Assembly (NCBI RefSeq): GCF_002836415.1
Contig: NZ_PJBP01000181.1
Span: forward strand, 17,505-81,504
Origin: Psychromonas sp. MB-3u-54
Lineage (GTDB): Bacteria > Pseudomonadota > Gammaproteobacteria > Enterobacterales > Psychromonadaceae
Length of the DNA stretch: 64,000 nt
Direction: 5' to 3'
Part shown: positions 1-8,908 of the stretch, piece after piece
Position numbering within the stretch: the first letter of the stretch is position 1
Layout of the letters: each line of letters starts with the position of its first letter
Translations under genes and position numbers: made by a program
Notes under the pieces: generated by a model
Databases searched by the model: none
What the model was told of the DNA's origin: nothing
The model's input: only the letters and a program-made list of their open reading frames with translations

Positions 1-2257
1 CTCGTTCGACGGGATCAAAAAATCCATGGTGGTAGCTGTAGCTGGCAACCAGTCTGGTGCAGCCGATATGGTCGAGGGTTTCGATCTTTTCGACAACCTG
101 CACCGGAAACGGCAGCCGGGTGATCCAGGGCGTGCCGGCCTGTTCATCAGCTAGATAAAATTTGGTTGAGGGGCTGTAGTGGATCAGGGTTGTCGCGCCC
201 ATATTGTTGTCAACTTCAGTCAACAGATGTGGCTTCGTCCCTGCGGTAAAGTCGTAATACTGATGGTTGAGACTGAGGTCGATATTCACACTGGTGAACA
301 CCAGGCATGCTGTGCCGTTGCCAAGCACATCAGCAAAACTGATTTGACTGATCTTATCCCAGGGCTGGGGTAACGTAACGGATATCGGTTTGCTGAAGCG
401 GTTGCCACTTTCGTTGCGGTAAATGTCAACGCGATCAGGGTACACATAGACCAAATCAGTGGTACCAGAACCGTCGATATCGGTCAGAAAAAGACGGGAG
501 GCATCCATCTCAGCGGCAAACAGAGGCGCATTGGCGATCGCGACCATCGGTCCAAAACGTCCATAGCCGAGGTTGGGCCAACATTCCACACTGCCATTAC
601 GAATACGCATGAGGTGACTGCCACCATCACCAAAGGGATCAGCAAAATGAATCGCTTCGTGTTTTGATGAATGGCTGGTGACCGGCAGCCTCGAGTCTGT
701 TGACTGCCAATACAGGCCGTCATAACCAAGCTTGCCCTTGGATGGGTAGACTTTAACAGCCTCCCCCTCAAAAAGCAGCAGGTCTGGCAGTCCATCCCCG
801 GTGACATCAACCATCTGCCGTTGAGGATGATGGAGTTCTGTCGGAGTAGAGGCAAAGCTGTGATACGGCTTCCAGTTACCACCACGAATGGACTCGTAGT
901 AACCCGAGCGGGACACCGTGGTAACAACCAAATCCAGCTTGCCATCACCTTCCAAATCCATAAGAGCGAGCCCGCCTTCTTGCAGATTACGTTCGATGGG
1001 AAACGCATGCGGAGCGTTGCTCGCAGCATAGCGGCCATCACCAAGGGGCCGTGAGTAGAGGACGCTATCGGCATCCGTATACAAAATACCTGGCAGCCCT
1101 TCACCATAGAGATCGACGATCTGCTGTGCGCCCTTTTCGAGGAAACCGACGATGCTCGTTCCTGCCTCTGATTTCAATGACTTAAACCCAAGAGCATTAA
1201 CAATGACAGCGCTGGGATCCGCGCACATACCGGATTTTGACCAGTCAAACTGCAAGGGTGGCATTGCTTGGGCTTTGGCTGTGCCATCACAATAGCCCAC
1301 CTGCTTGACAGCGTTAAGGAAGGTCAACGCGGACGTGTTCTCTCTGGCAAGATAGTCGAATTCGGTAGCGCTTACTTCAAAGGAATTTCCGCCGTTCTCG
1401 CAGTCAAAACGATGATGCATTGAAATTCGAGTGCAGCGAACGGTGGTGCGAATATTGAAGCCGGATTTGTATGAGGAGAACGGATCCGGACGTGGGCGAT
1501 CTGATTCGCTTTCATTATCCTCGTGCAGGCTGCCTAACGTTGCTGGCTTGGAATAAAAAAAGCGAACTTTAAAATGCCATTCATCTTCGGATTGGGGCTT
1601 TGTATCGGGCGAATAATTGCCATATTTAATGCTGCTAATGTGTTTATTGGCGCCGTCTTCCTGATAGGTATAAACAATCTGATTGCCCTTGGCATCGAAG
1701 CTGCGTTCAAGCAACCATTGGTAAATACGTGTTTTTGTTTTGTTATCTGGATCGACGTCGGTGACACGCGCACAGCCGGTCTCCCCGTAAATGCTGGTGA
1801 CGTTATCCTTAGTGGTAACACGCCAATGGGTATCGTCATTCTCGTTCTTCACCCAACGTTCGACCCTGGCAAAGAGCCCTTCCGTCCGAGGACGGTAGGT
1901 GAAGACGGAGTACCCTACTGCGTTGTCCTTGGGTATTTTCGGACTGTCCGAAACCAGCAGCAGATCATCCGCATTGGAGATGAGAAAGGTGTCTGTATCG
2001 TCGTATCTAGGTATCGCTTTTGCTGTCTTGCGGGAAATATTGGGAATGGCAAGGTTGAAACCAATGCCAAAAATGCCGTTGCCGGAACCTGAACTGTAGT
2101 CAATGCTCAGATGCGGTTCAAAGCCTCGGCAGGAAGATGTGGGTATCGGGATAGAGAGACTGGCTGTGCCGGTGAACGCATCTGGCTGAAAAGTCTCGCC
2201 AATACCGCTGATAGCCCCTCCTCCTTTGGGAAGCGATGGCTGGGCAACTTTTATCAT
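1..2257 (-). CDS. Tc toxin B component, SpvB/TcdB-like (partial, 3' end beyond window)
   Basis: Tc insecticidal toxins have three parts; the B component forms, with C, a hollow shell that encloses the toxic peptide before it passes through the A channel. The minus-strand frame is open without a stop from ATG at 2257 to the window edge (752 codons). The N-terminus begins MIKVAQPSLPKGGGAI and continues with an SpvB-like domain (SLSIPIP, IDYSSGSGNGIFGIGF at about residues 30-70). FG-GAP/VCBS-like calcium-loop repeats follow: GDGKLDLVV near 437, TGDGLPDLLLF near 484, DIDGSGTTDLVYV near 590. The TcdB middle region starts near 680 (NNMGATTLIHYSPSTKFYLA, then WITRLPFPV). A TAA lies two codons before the ATG, which fixes the start; GGGGGG may act as ribosome site. 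Full-length B proteins are about 1,500 residues, so roughly half is present. No A or C gene is in the window. The region looks more GC-rich than its neighbours, suggesting transfer. Family assignment is from recalled motifs. Confidence 0.9.
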   Translation of the reverse strand, partial: MIKVAQPSLPKGGGAISGIGETFQPDAFTGTASLSIPIPTSSCRGFEPHLSIDYSSGSGNGIFGIGFNLAIPNISRKTAKAIPRYDDTDTFLISNADDLLLVSDSPKIPKDNAVGYSVFTYRPRTEGLFARVERWVKNENDDTHWRVTTKDNVTSIYGETGCARVTDVDPDNKTKTRIYQWLLERSFDAKGNQIVYTYQEDGANKHISSIKYGNYSPDTKPQSEDEWHFKVRFFYSKPATLGSLHEDNESESDRPRPDPFSSYKSGFNIRTTVRCTRISMHHRFDCENGGNSFEVSATEFDYLARENTSALTFLNAVKQVGYCDGTAKAQAMPPLQFDWSKSGMCADPSAVIVNALGFKSLKSEAGTSIVGFLEKGAQQIVDLYGEGLPGILYTDADSVLYSRPLGDGRYAASNAPHAFPIERNLQEGGLALMDLEGDGKLDLVVTTVSRSGYYESIRGGNWKPYHSFASTPTELHHPQRQMVDVTGDGLPDLLLFEGEAVKVYPSKGKLGYDGLYWQSTDSRLPVTSHSSKHEAIHFADPFGDGGSHLMRIRNGSVECWPNLGYGRFGPMVAIANAPLFAAEMDASRLFLTDIDGSGTTDLVYVYPDRVDIYRNESGNRFSKPISVTLPQPWDKISQISFADVLGNGTACLVFTSVNIDLSLNHQYYDFTAGTKPHLLTEVDNNMGATTLIHYSPSTKFYLADEQAGTPWITRLPFPVQVVEKIETLDHIGCTRLVASYSYHHGFFDPVER

Positions 2258-2475
2258 GTATTACCCCCCATATTCGACAAGATTTTTGGGGGTTCGTCTT
2301 GGTTCAAAACATGCGGACCGCGTTGATTACGCACACGGTTCAGCATTACAAATAATGAATCAGGCATAGCGACCCCATTTAAGCGATACACAACAACAAG
2401 AATAACAAGATTAGTCATCGCCATTACAACAACGACTGCGAAGTCATACGACCCAAACCTCAAGCCGGAATTCAA
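2254..2475 (-). CDS. small membrane-spanning ORF overlapping the toxin start
   Basis: A 73-codon frame directly upstream of the Tc-B gene. Its TGA overlaps the toxin ATG in an ATGA arrangement, the geometry of translationally coupled genes. The peptide has one strongly hydrophobic stretch (about residues 11-30, rich in V, M, I, L), then a polar basic tail (NRVRNQRG). I recognise no family. It may be a real coupled membrane peptide, or just the open leader of the toxin mRNA. No strong ribosome-binding site was seen in front of it. Confidence 0.3.
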   Translation of the reverse strand: MNSGLRFGSYDFAVVVVMAMTNLVILVVVYRLNGVAMPDSLFVMLNRVRNQRGPHVLNQDEPPKILSNMGGNT

Positions 2476-3241
2476 CGCCTAAAACGTTCAACTCCGTTTT
2501 TTGAAGACACTTAAGCGCAACGGATACTTTGCTGAGCAGTCTCCCCATAATGAGAACAACATGAGAATAATTGAACGATATCGATAGATCACAAGAGAAC
2601 CAATCCAGCCTTAACTGCATTTCTATATTTTATGGATAAGGATTGATATTTCACACATTCTACATAACTTTAATGGTCAAATATCCAGCACACCTAACTA
2701 ATTTGACAAATATTTCAACGGAAACACGTGGTTTTTACCGTTATTTATCCTGAAATATGCCCCTGACTTTTGAGTTTAAAAAGTAAGATTAAAAAATTGC
2801 AGTGGCATGAAGTTCAATATTAATACTATTTGATATATATTTTAAAGACGAAAAGCTTGACCGAGAACGATGATCATTACGAGATAAAGTCTATTTTAGT
2901 TAGTCAGTGCTATTTAACGAAGAATAGTACATAAAAACAGCAGAGTTAAATTTTTCTGTTGTGGAGCAGACTATTCTCGGTCAGGCTCTTAATTGTAAAA
3001 ATACCCGTTTTTATTTTTAAACTGACCTTTCGCAAATAATGTGCATTATCAATTAACGTTGTATTTATTCGATGCTTTGCACTCATGGTTAAATGTTTAG
3101 CCCTGTGGGGATACTAGGGATATTTGCCTCCTCTCATTATGATTTATAATACTTTCACTTTTTTTTGCTTCATATCACAAGCCGTATTTGTTAGCCTGCA
3201 TTATCAAGCAACTGTAATAAACGGACATAAAAGGAATTATC
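2476..3241. other. AT-rich intergenic region between the toxin gene and yddG-like gene
   Basis: No gene was recognised here. The stretch is AT-rich and separates the minus-strand toxin from the plus-strand exporter, so both promoters should lie in it. It contains one copy of a dispersed inverted repeat (2854-2990, listed separately). Confidence 0.5.
2854..2990. repeat. dispersed inverted repeat, copy 1 (AGCTTGACCGAGAAC type)
   Basis: The left arm AGCTTGACCGAGAAC (2854-2868) is inverted as TTCTCGGTCAGGCTCT (2974-2989). Related arms occur at 23588-23636 and 38031-38079. Here the arms are about 105 bp apart. All three copies are intergenic. Confidence 0.55.
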
Positions 3242-4168
3242 TTGACTAATACACATAAATACACGATTGCAGGGTGCTTAGCCATTCTGATATGGAGTAC
3301 AACCGTCGGGCTGGTGCGCAATGTGGCAGAGCAATTAGGTCCTATTGGCGGTGCTGCAATGATCTATTCCGTGAGTGCTTTGTTTCTGTTGATAGTCCTT
3401 GGTGCGCCCCGCTTTAAAGTCTTCTCGTTAAAATACCTGCTGATCGGGGGGGCGCTGTTTGTCAGCTATGAAATTTGCTTATCGCTGGCGTTAGGAATGG
3501 CTAATAACCGCATTCAAGCGGTCGAAATGGGCGTCATTAATTATTTGTGGCCATCTTTAGTGGTATTGCTTGCGGTGTTTACCAGTAATAAGCCGGTTGA
3601 TAAAAGAATTTATCCGGCAATAGCACTGTCGTTTTTCGGGGTGGCTTGGACGGTGAGTGGTGATGGTGGGATTTCTATTAGTCAATTAGCAGGCAATATA
3701 GCGACCAACCCTTTAAGTTATTCTATGGCGCTCGGTGGTGCTTTTATTTGGGCGTTTTACTGCAATATTACCAAGCGACTGGCGAATGGCAAGAATGCAA
3801 TTACCTGGTTCTTTATCGCCACTGCGGTGGCTTTGTGGATCACCTATTTTATGAGTGATGAACCTGCCATCGCTTTTACAACCGGCGCGGCGATTGACTT
3901 ATTAATAACGGGCGTTGCGATGGGCAGCGGCTATGCATTATGGAATATAGGTATTATTGGCGGAAATATGATGCTGCTGGCAACCTTGTCGTATTTCACG
4001 CCTTTATTATCCACTTTCTTCTCGGCATTGATTTTGGATATTGAACTGACGGCAACATTTTGGCAAGGCGTGGTAATGGTCACTATTGCCTCTTTACTTT
4101 GCTGGTGGTTTACGCGAGAAAAACCGGCTCCCACAATAGATGTTGCCCAGCCTATCAAGGTTGAATAA
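3242..4168 (+). CDS. yddG: YddG-like DMT-family aromatic amino acid exporter
   Basis: A 308-residue inner-membrane protein of the drug/metabolite transporter (EamA) superfamily. It resembles YddG, which exports aromatic amino acids and related compounds. About ten hydrophobic segments are visible, with family-like features such as ILIWSTTVGLVR at the N-terminus, NYLWPSLVVLLAV and FIWAFYCNITKRLA at the start of the second half. The start is TTG at 3242, preceded by AAAGGAATT at suitable distance; the next in-frame ATG would remove the first membrane helix. It stands alone, with a hairpin at 4213-4244 after it. Substrate is inferred from family resemblance only. Confidence 0.8.
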   Translation: MTNTHKYTIAGCLAILIWSTTVGLVRNVAEQLGPIGGAAMIYSVSALFLLIVLGAPRFKVFSLKYLLIGGALFVSYEICLSLALGMANNRIQAVEMGVINYLWPSLVVLLAVFTSNKPVDKRIYPAIALSFFGVAWTVSGDGGISISQLAGNIATNPLSYSMALGGAFIWAFYCNITKRLANGKNAITWFFIATAVALWITYFMSDEPAIAFTTGAAIDLLITGVAMGSGYALWNIGIIGGNMMLLATLSYFTPLLSTFFSALILDIELTATFWQGVVMVTIASLLCWWFTREKPAPTIDVAQPIKVE

Positions 4169-4210
4169 ATCAGCCTTATCTTAGGCATTGATAGGTCCTA
4201 AGAGTAATCC

Positions 4211-4250
4211 ACATGCGGCACGCTTAGAAAAAAGTGGGCCGCATTTAAAA
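4211..4250 (+). terminator. hairpin after yddG-like gene
   Basis: ATGCGGC (4213-4219) pairs with GCCGCAT (4238-4244), and the inner CGCTT pairs with AAGTG, leaving an AGAAAA loop. TTAAAATT follows rather than a pure T tract, so this is a moderate terminator candidate for the exporter gene. Confidence 0.45.
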
Positions 4251-4412
4251 TTAATTTGCTCTGCCATAAAAATCCCCACGCCCCCTCTATTGAAAAACAC
4301 CGCAACAGAGAGCAAAATCAACGTTTCTTACCCGCACAAATGAATAGAAAATCAATGGATTTGGTATAACATACCCTAGCGATAATATATTCAATAAATT
4401 TAGTGAGGAAGT

Positions 4413-4820
4413 ATGTCCTTTACCATTGGGAGGTTAGCGCAGCTAGCGAATATAAATATTGAAACCATTCGCTTTTATGAACGCAAAGGTTTATTGATAC
4501 AACCGATAAAACCATTAACGGGTTATCGGCAATACGATGACCAAGCGCTCTGCCGTATTCGATTTGTTAAACGTGCCCAGGAGGTTGGCTTTACCTTAAG
4601 TGAAATACAAAGCTTGCTTGATATTGAATCTAATAACTGCGATAAAGTACAACATTTAGCGATGGAAAAGCTGACTCTAACGCGACAAAAAATAAATGAC
4701 CTGCAACATCTTGAAAAATCACTTCAGCATTTAGTCACACAATGTAAAATAACTCAGAATAAAACTCACTGCCCGATTGTAGACTCTTTCAATAACGCTT
4801 CTTCGTTAAATAAAAAATAA
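4413..4820 (+). CDS. merR: mercury-responsive regulator MerR
   Basis: A 135-residue MerR-family regulator that represses the mer promoter and, with Hg(II) bound, underwinds it to activate transcription. The N-terminal winged helix-turn-helix is clear (FTIGRLAQLANINIETIRFY). The three mercury-binding cysteines are C76, C111 and C120, spaced 35 and 9 residues apart, exactly as in Tn21 MerR (C82, C117, C126). GAGGAAGT precedes the ATG. It is transcribed in the same direction as merTPA with the operator between it and merT, whereas Tn21-type operons have merR divergent. An upstream GATAAT may be its own -10. Confidence 0.93.
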   Translation: MSFTIGRLAQLANINIETIRFYERKGLLIQPIKPLTGYRQYDDQALCRIRFVKRAQEVGFTLSEIQSLLDIESNNCDKVQHLAMEKLTLTRQKINDLQHLEKSLQHLVTQCKITQNKTHCPIVDSFNNASSLNKK

Positions 4821-4840
4821 CCTTCATTTAGCAAACCCCA

Positions 4841-4872
4841 TTGACTCCGTACTTGGGTACGGCATGTATAGT
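4841..4872 (+). promoter_or_regulatory. mer promoter/operator upstream of merT
   Basis: The -35 TTGACT (4841-4846) runs straight into the dyad CCGTACTTGGGTACGG (4847-4862), close to the known Tn21 mer operator. The -10 is GTATAG or TATAGT (4866-4872), giving a 19-20 bp spacer, the overlong spacing typical of MerR-activated promoters. It lies 31-62 bp before merT. Confidence 0.9.
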
Positions 4873-4902
4873 TAATATATTATACAAGTGGAGAGTTAAA
4901 AA

Positions 4903-5268
4903 ATGAACAAAGTATCAGCACAACAAAAAACCAACGCTTCCATGCCATTATTGTCTGGATTTTTAGCCGCAATTGGCTCTGGTCTGTGTTGTGCAGGCCC
5001 CTTTGTCTTATTATCCCTTGGCCTCGGTGGCGCTTGGGTAAGTAACTTAACACTGCTTGAGCCTTATCGCCCTCTCTTTATCGTTGCCGTTATTATCGGT
5101 TTTTCTCTCGCTGGCTACCGTATTTACCGCCCTATTAGTCATTGTAAAAAAGGGACTGCTTGTGCTGTTCCTGCAAATCGATTTCGCCAACAGATTATAT
5201 TTTGGTTCGCTGCACTGATAGCGGCTATTTTTGTTACCAGTATTTACTGGCTCCCGCTTGTTTTATAG
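4903..5268 (+). CDS. merT: mercuric ion transporter MerT
   Basis: An inner-membrane protein of 121 residues that accepts Hg(II) from MerP and moves it into the cytoplasm. Three hydrophobic segments are visible (about 17-45, 57-72, 98-118). The paired cysteines C29-C30 in the first helix and the cytoplasmic-loop pair C81/C87 are the mercury-relay residues expected in MerT. GGAG lies about 7 bases before the ATG. It is the first gene after the MerR-controlled promoter, with merP 27 bp downstream. Confidence 0.92.
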   Translation: MNKVSAQQKTNASMPLLSGFLAAIGSGLCCAGPFVLLSLGLGGAWVSNLTLLEPYRPLFIVAVIIGFSLAGYRIYRPISHCKKGTACAVPANRFRQQIIFWFAALIAAIFVTSIYWLPLVL

Positions 5269-5295
5269 TTAAAAATTTATAGTTAGGATTTAAAA

Positions 5296-5571
5296 ATGAA
5301 AAAAATATTTATAATATTAAGCCTGTTAATGATGGCAAATATCAGCTTAGCAGCAGAGCAGACAGTATCCCTTAATGTGCCGACAATGACTTGCCCTGTT
5401 TGCCCGTTTACCGTTGAAAAAGCGCTAAAAGGCGTCGATGGGGTAATTTCGGCCGATGTTTCTTTCGTTGGAAAGATGGCAAAAGTCACCTTTGATGATC
5501 AAAAAATAACAGCAGCAGCATTAACAGCGGCAACTAAAAATGCAGGCTACCCGTCTACGCTGAAAAATTAA
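5296..5571 (+). CDS. merP: periplasmic mercury-binding protein MerP
   Basis: A 91-residue periplasmic Hg(II) scavenger that hands the ion to MerT. A signal peptide covers about residues 1-20 (cleavage after SLAA). The mature protein is one heavy-metal-associated domain with the metal site MTCPVC (C33 and C36). Length and fold match the family. It sits between merT and merA, 15 bp before merA. Confidence 0.92.
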   Translation: MKKIFIILSLLMMANISLAAEQTVSLNVPTMTCPVCPFTVEKALKGVDGVISADVSFVGKMAKVTFDDQKITAAALTAATKNAGYPSTLKN

Positions 5572-5586
5572 GGAAGGCTTCTGATT

Positions 5587-7023
5587 ATGGCAGAAAAAAA
5601 ATGCTGCAATTCCCTTGAAACGGCTTCTGAAAAACAACAGATTGCGATCATCGGCAGTGGTGCAGCGGCTTTTGCTTGTGCAATTAAAGCGGCAGAAGCC
5701 GGCGCTGAAGTCACTATTATTGAAGCAGGAGTCGTCGGCGGGTGTTGTGTCAATGTCGGCTGCATACCTTCTAAGATTATGATAAAAGCAGCGCAACTCG
5801 CTCAGCAGCAGCGTAAAAATGCTTATCCCGCTATCAAAGATAATCCTCCTGTTATTGACCGTGCTTTATTAAGTTTACAGTTACAAAATCGCGTTGATGA
5901 GTTACGCGATGCGAAATACGAGAATATTGTAAGAAGTAATGACAATATAAGACTTATTAAAGGCTTTGCCCGTTTTAGCAGTATCAATAGCCTGAAAATT
6001 AAAAAACAAGATGGCTCGTTCGATTCGCTTTACGCTGATAGATTTTTAATCGCAACAGGTTCATCCCCTTATATTCCACCGATTTCTGGCCTGGCAGACC
6101 TGCCTTATTGGACCTCCACCGAAGCTTTATTTGCAACAAGGCTGCCTGAACGTTTATTGGTCATTGGCTCTTCAGTCGTGGCATTAGAACTAGCACAAGC
6201 CTACCAACGGTTAGGTACACAAGTGACCTTAATTGCAAGGCATACCTTACTATATCGTGAAGATCCTGAGTTAGGGGCCGGATTACGCATTGCATTGACG
6301 GATGAGGGGATGAGCGTATTCGAGAATCAAAAAATTCATTCCGCAGAATATAAAGACAACCTTTTTACGGTGAGTATCAATAATCAATCTTTACAAGCAG
6401 AAAAGCTATTGATTGCGACGGGGAGGCATGCCAATACCCAATCTCTTCATTTATCTCAGGTTGGCATTGAAACAAACAACAGCGGTGAGATTATGGTTAA
6501 CGGTAAAATGGAAACCTCACAAACACATATATATGCAGCAGGTGACTGCGCTTCTATGCCGCAGTTTGTTTATGTGGCGGCGGCGGCGGGCACACGTGCT
6601 GCAACAAATATGACAGGTGGAGATGTTTCTCTCGACTTAAATACCATGCCCGCTGTTATCTTCACCGATCCTCAAGTGGCAACCGTTGGTCTTTCTGAAA
6701 ATCGAGCAAAGGATCTGGGTATAAAAACCGAAAGCCGCACCCTTGCGCTGGAAAATGTGCCCAGGGCATTGGTGAACTTTGAAACCACTGGCTTTATTAA
6801 GTTAGTGATAAAGGCCAATACAAGGGTTTTAATTGGAGCACAAATACTTGCTCATGATGGAGGAGAAATAGTACAAACAGCGGTGCTCGCTATCCATAAT
6901 CGAATGACTATTGAAGCATTAGCGGCGCAATTATTTCCCTATCTAACCCTGGTTGAAGGCTTAAAACTATGTGCGCAAACATTTAATAAAGATGTAGCAC
7001 AATTGTCCTGTTGCGCAGGCTGA
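5587..7023 (+). CDS. merA: mercuric reductase MerA (short form without NmerA domain)
   Basis: A cytoplasmic flavoenzyme that reduces Hg(II) to volatile Hg(0) with NADPH. At 478 residues it lacks the N-terminal heavy-metal domain of longer MerA proteins; only a short CC-containing leader (C6-C7) precedes the FAD motif IIGSGAAAFACAI. The redox disulfide is C54/C59 in GGCCVNVGCIPSK, with an extra cysteine at C53. The NAD(P) site is VIGSSVVALELAQAYQRLG, and the C-terminal vicinal cysteines C475-C476 that receive mercury from outside are present. The mer operon ends here; no merB, merC or merD is seen. No clear terminator was found. Confidence 0.94.
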   Translation: MAEKKCCNSLETASEKQQIAIIGSGAAAFACAIKAAEAGAEVTIIEAGVVGGCCVNVGCIPSKIMIKAAQLAQQQRKNAYPAIKDNPPVIDRALLSLQLQNRVDELRDAKYENIVRSNDNIRLIKGFARFSSINSLKIKKQDGSFDSLYADRFLIATGSSPYIPPISGLADLPYWTSTEALFATRLPERLLVIGSSVVALELAQAYQRLGTQVTLIARHTLLYREDPELGAGLRIALTDEGMSVFENQKIHSAEYKDNLFTVSINNQSLQAEKLLIATGRHANTQSLHLSQVGIETNNSGEIMVNGKMETSQTHIYAAGDCASMPQFVYVAAAAGTRAATNMTGGDVSLDLNTMPAVIFTDPQVATVGLSENRAKDLGIKTESRTLALENVPRALVNFETTGFIKLVIKANTRVLIGAQILAHDGGEIVQTAVLAIHNRMTIEALAAQLFPYLTLVEGLKLCAQTFNKDVAQLSCCAG

Positions 7024-7077
7024 AACTTAAAAATTGCTGAGCAGAGTGTTATCAATAAAAAACGCAGTAGAGCAAAT

Positions 7078-7162
7078 AAAAAAGCTTTCTTTGTTACTGA
7101 GGGTCACTCTATAGAATCGACAATAAAAGTGAATAATTGTTTGTAAAACAAACAACTATCCA
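7078..7162 (-). repeat. diverged copy of the cold-shock gene upstream region
   Basis: This segment resembles 9328-9412, the region upstream of the csp gene. Both contain TATAGAATC and a downstream run ending in ATTGTTT and AAACAA, in the same orientation. Here no csp coding sequence follows. It may be the remnant of a lost csp copy. Confidence 0.45.
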
Positions 7163-7192
7163 CTGTAAATTACTTACCTTCAACGGGTCTGC

Positions 7193-8494
7193 CTATCGTT
7201 TTACATATAGCAGCTTTACTTCTCCTGGAAGAAGGTTGTATTCCAGAAATGCCGGAACATCTTTCATTCGGCGGCTGCGGGAAATATCTTGAACCTTATC
7301 CGATCCCATGATGCCGTAGACGTTCGACTCACGAACCATGTAAGCATTATGACCGTCGGGATTCGCCAGCATCATAATTTTTTCCTGCCCGTTGCGGCTT
7401 TCTTTGGTAAAACCTAAGATGCGCCCGTCGTTCAACTGAAGCATTTCGATCCCGTTATCTTCCTGAAGAACGTCGTAACTCGCCTTGATGTCATTGATTT
7501 TTGCAATATCATCGGAAATGTCGTAGCAAATAGGTTCCCACCAGGAAGGATTAATCTGGACAACGTCAATTTGCCGCTGAAATCCGTATTCAAAGCCGAT
7601 CGTAGTGGAAATGCTGGAACAGATGTAAGCCCCTAATTCGTAGCGCAGGAGCGCCTGATGTTGATTGCCACTGAATTCATCGGCGCTGCGGATTGTGTCA
7701 TGATTTTCGGGAAAGGAGATCGACGAGGCATAACGACTGTATTCTTGAGTTTGATCCAAAAACCACTGCTCTTTTAAATCCCACCATTTAAAGCTGTTGG
7801 TAATAAAATCGAAACCGGCCTCAGCAATATCAACAGCCTGCTGTGATGAACAACCCAGCGTTTCCCCCAAAAATATCGCATCGGGATATTTTTCTTTGAT
7901 GCGGGGAATAAGGAAGTGCCACAGTTCGTTCGGGACATGATAGGCCGCATCGCAACGGAATCCGCGAATACCCAGATCCAAATAAAACAGCATCATCGTT
8001 AGCCAGTAGTGCCAGAGATTATCGCGGTCGCTGGAATGGGCGTTGTTAATCTGAGCCAGATCTTTCCACTCGACCCAACTATCACCGTCCTGAGCGCCGG
8101 GATGTTTCAGTTGACCGTCGGGATCACGTTCGTACCACTCTGGATGATCTTCAATAAGATGTGAATCAAAAGCGCTGTGGTTGATCACCAAATCCATCAT
8201 GATCTTCATTCCGCGTTGATCGGCTTCTTTACATACATTTTTCAGAAGCTTGTTGCCCTTTTCGACGTGCGCTTCCGGGTTTTCAAAATCCATCTCTCCA
8301 GTGACGTAAAGTGGATGGTAATGGTAATAATTTTTTATCGAGTAATCTGATCCGGAAAACCCCGGATAATTGATCGGATTAATATAAATCCAGTCAAAAT
8401 TCATGGCTTGGATACGCTCAAAATGTTTGATCCACATATTCATCGATCCAACAAGTTTTGGATATAAATTATAAGCACGTATGCCTTTTTTCAT
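7193..8494 (-). CDS. GH13 (alpha-amylase family) glycoside hydrolase
   Basis: A 433-residue protein with the four conserved GH13 regions: DLVINH (101-106), GFRCDAAYH with nucleophile D182, the acid/base E211 in FLGETLG, and ENHD with transition-state D266. It should act on alpha-glucosidic bonds. There is no signal peptide, so a cytoplasmic maltodextrin, trehalose or glycogen-related substrate is likely; the subfamily could not be decided. GAGGAAAAATC precedes the ATG. It stands alone, convergent with merA. The C-terminal 80 residues look like the usual beta-sandwich domain. Confidence 0.8.
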   Translation of the reverse strand: MKKGIRAYNLYPKLVGSMNMWIKHFERIQAMNFDWIYINPINYPGFSGSDYSIKNYYHYHPLYVTGEMDFENPEAHVEKGNKLLKNVCKEADQRGMKIMMDLVINHSAFDSHLIEDHPEWYERDPDGQLKHPGAQDGDSWVEWKDLAQINNAHSSDRDNLWHYWLTMMLFYLDLGIRGFRCDAAYHVPNELWHFLIPRIKEKYPDAIFLGETLGCSSQQAVDIAEAGFDFITNSFKWWDLKEQWFLDQTQEYSRYASSISFPENHDTIRSADEFSGNQHQALLRYELGAYICSSISTTIGFEYGFQRQIDVVQINPSWWEPICYDISDDIAKINDIKASYDVLQEDNGIEMLQLNDGRILGFTKESRNGQEKIMMLANPDGHNAYMVRESNVYGIMGSDKVQDISRSRRMKDVPAFLEYNLLPGEVKLLYVKR

Positions 8495-8750
8495 GATTTT
8501 TCCTCGGTTCTATTGTTTTGTAGCTCTGCAAGTCAATCTTGCTAATACTTTTGTTTATATGCATATTTCAGGGAGAATCACTTTGTCATGCTTAGTGATA
8601 GAATTTTTAGCTATTGGGTGTGTGCAGCACAAAAAAGCATCTTCTCTTTTGTTAGCTAATATGCGAAATAGCAAGCCACATACTACCTTTTAATTTAACC
8701 AACCACTATTAATCATAATTAACCTTTTATAATATGGTCATACAAAAGGG

Positions 8751-8878
8751 AAGCTTTAGGGCTTTAGGGCTTTAGGGCTTTAGGGCTTTAGGGCTTTAGG
8801 GCTTTAGGGCTTTAGGGCTTTAGGGCTTTAAGGCTTTAAGGCTTTAAGGCTTTAAGGCTTTAAGGCTTTAAGGCTTTA
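8751..8878. repeat. octanucleotide tandem array (GGGCTTTA then AGGCTTTA)
   Basis: About sixteen uninterrupted 8-bp units. Roughly ten copies of GGGCTTTA are followed by six of AGGCTTTA, with the variant changing once. It lies between the GH13 gene start and the csp terminator. Confidence 0.95.
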
Positions 8879-8908
8879 TTCCGCTGACCAGAGCACTTTA
8901 AAATAAGC

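Noticed and set aside
484..1107. 207-codon minus-strand frame within the left-end region
   Set aside because: It is out of phase with the toxin frame (start 2257) and its translation has no family motifs; it is a shadow of the Tc-B gene.
1574..2092. 172-codon plus-strand frame with hydrophobic start
   Set aside because: It lies opposite the well-supported SpvB domain of the toxin gene, so it is an antisense shadow.
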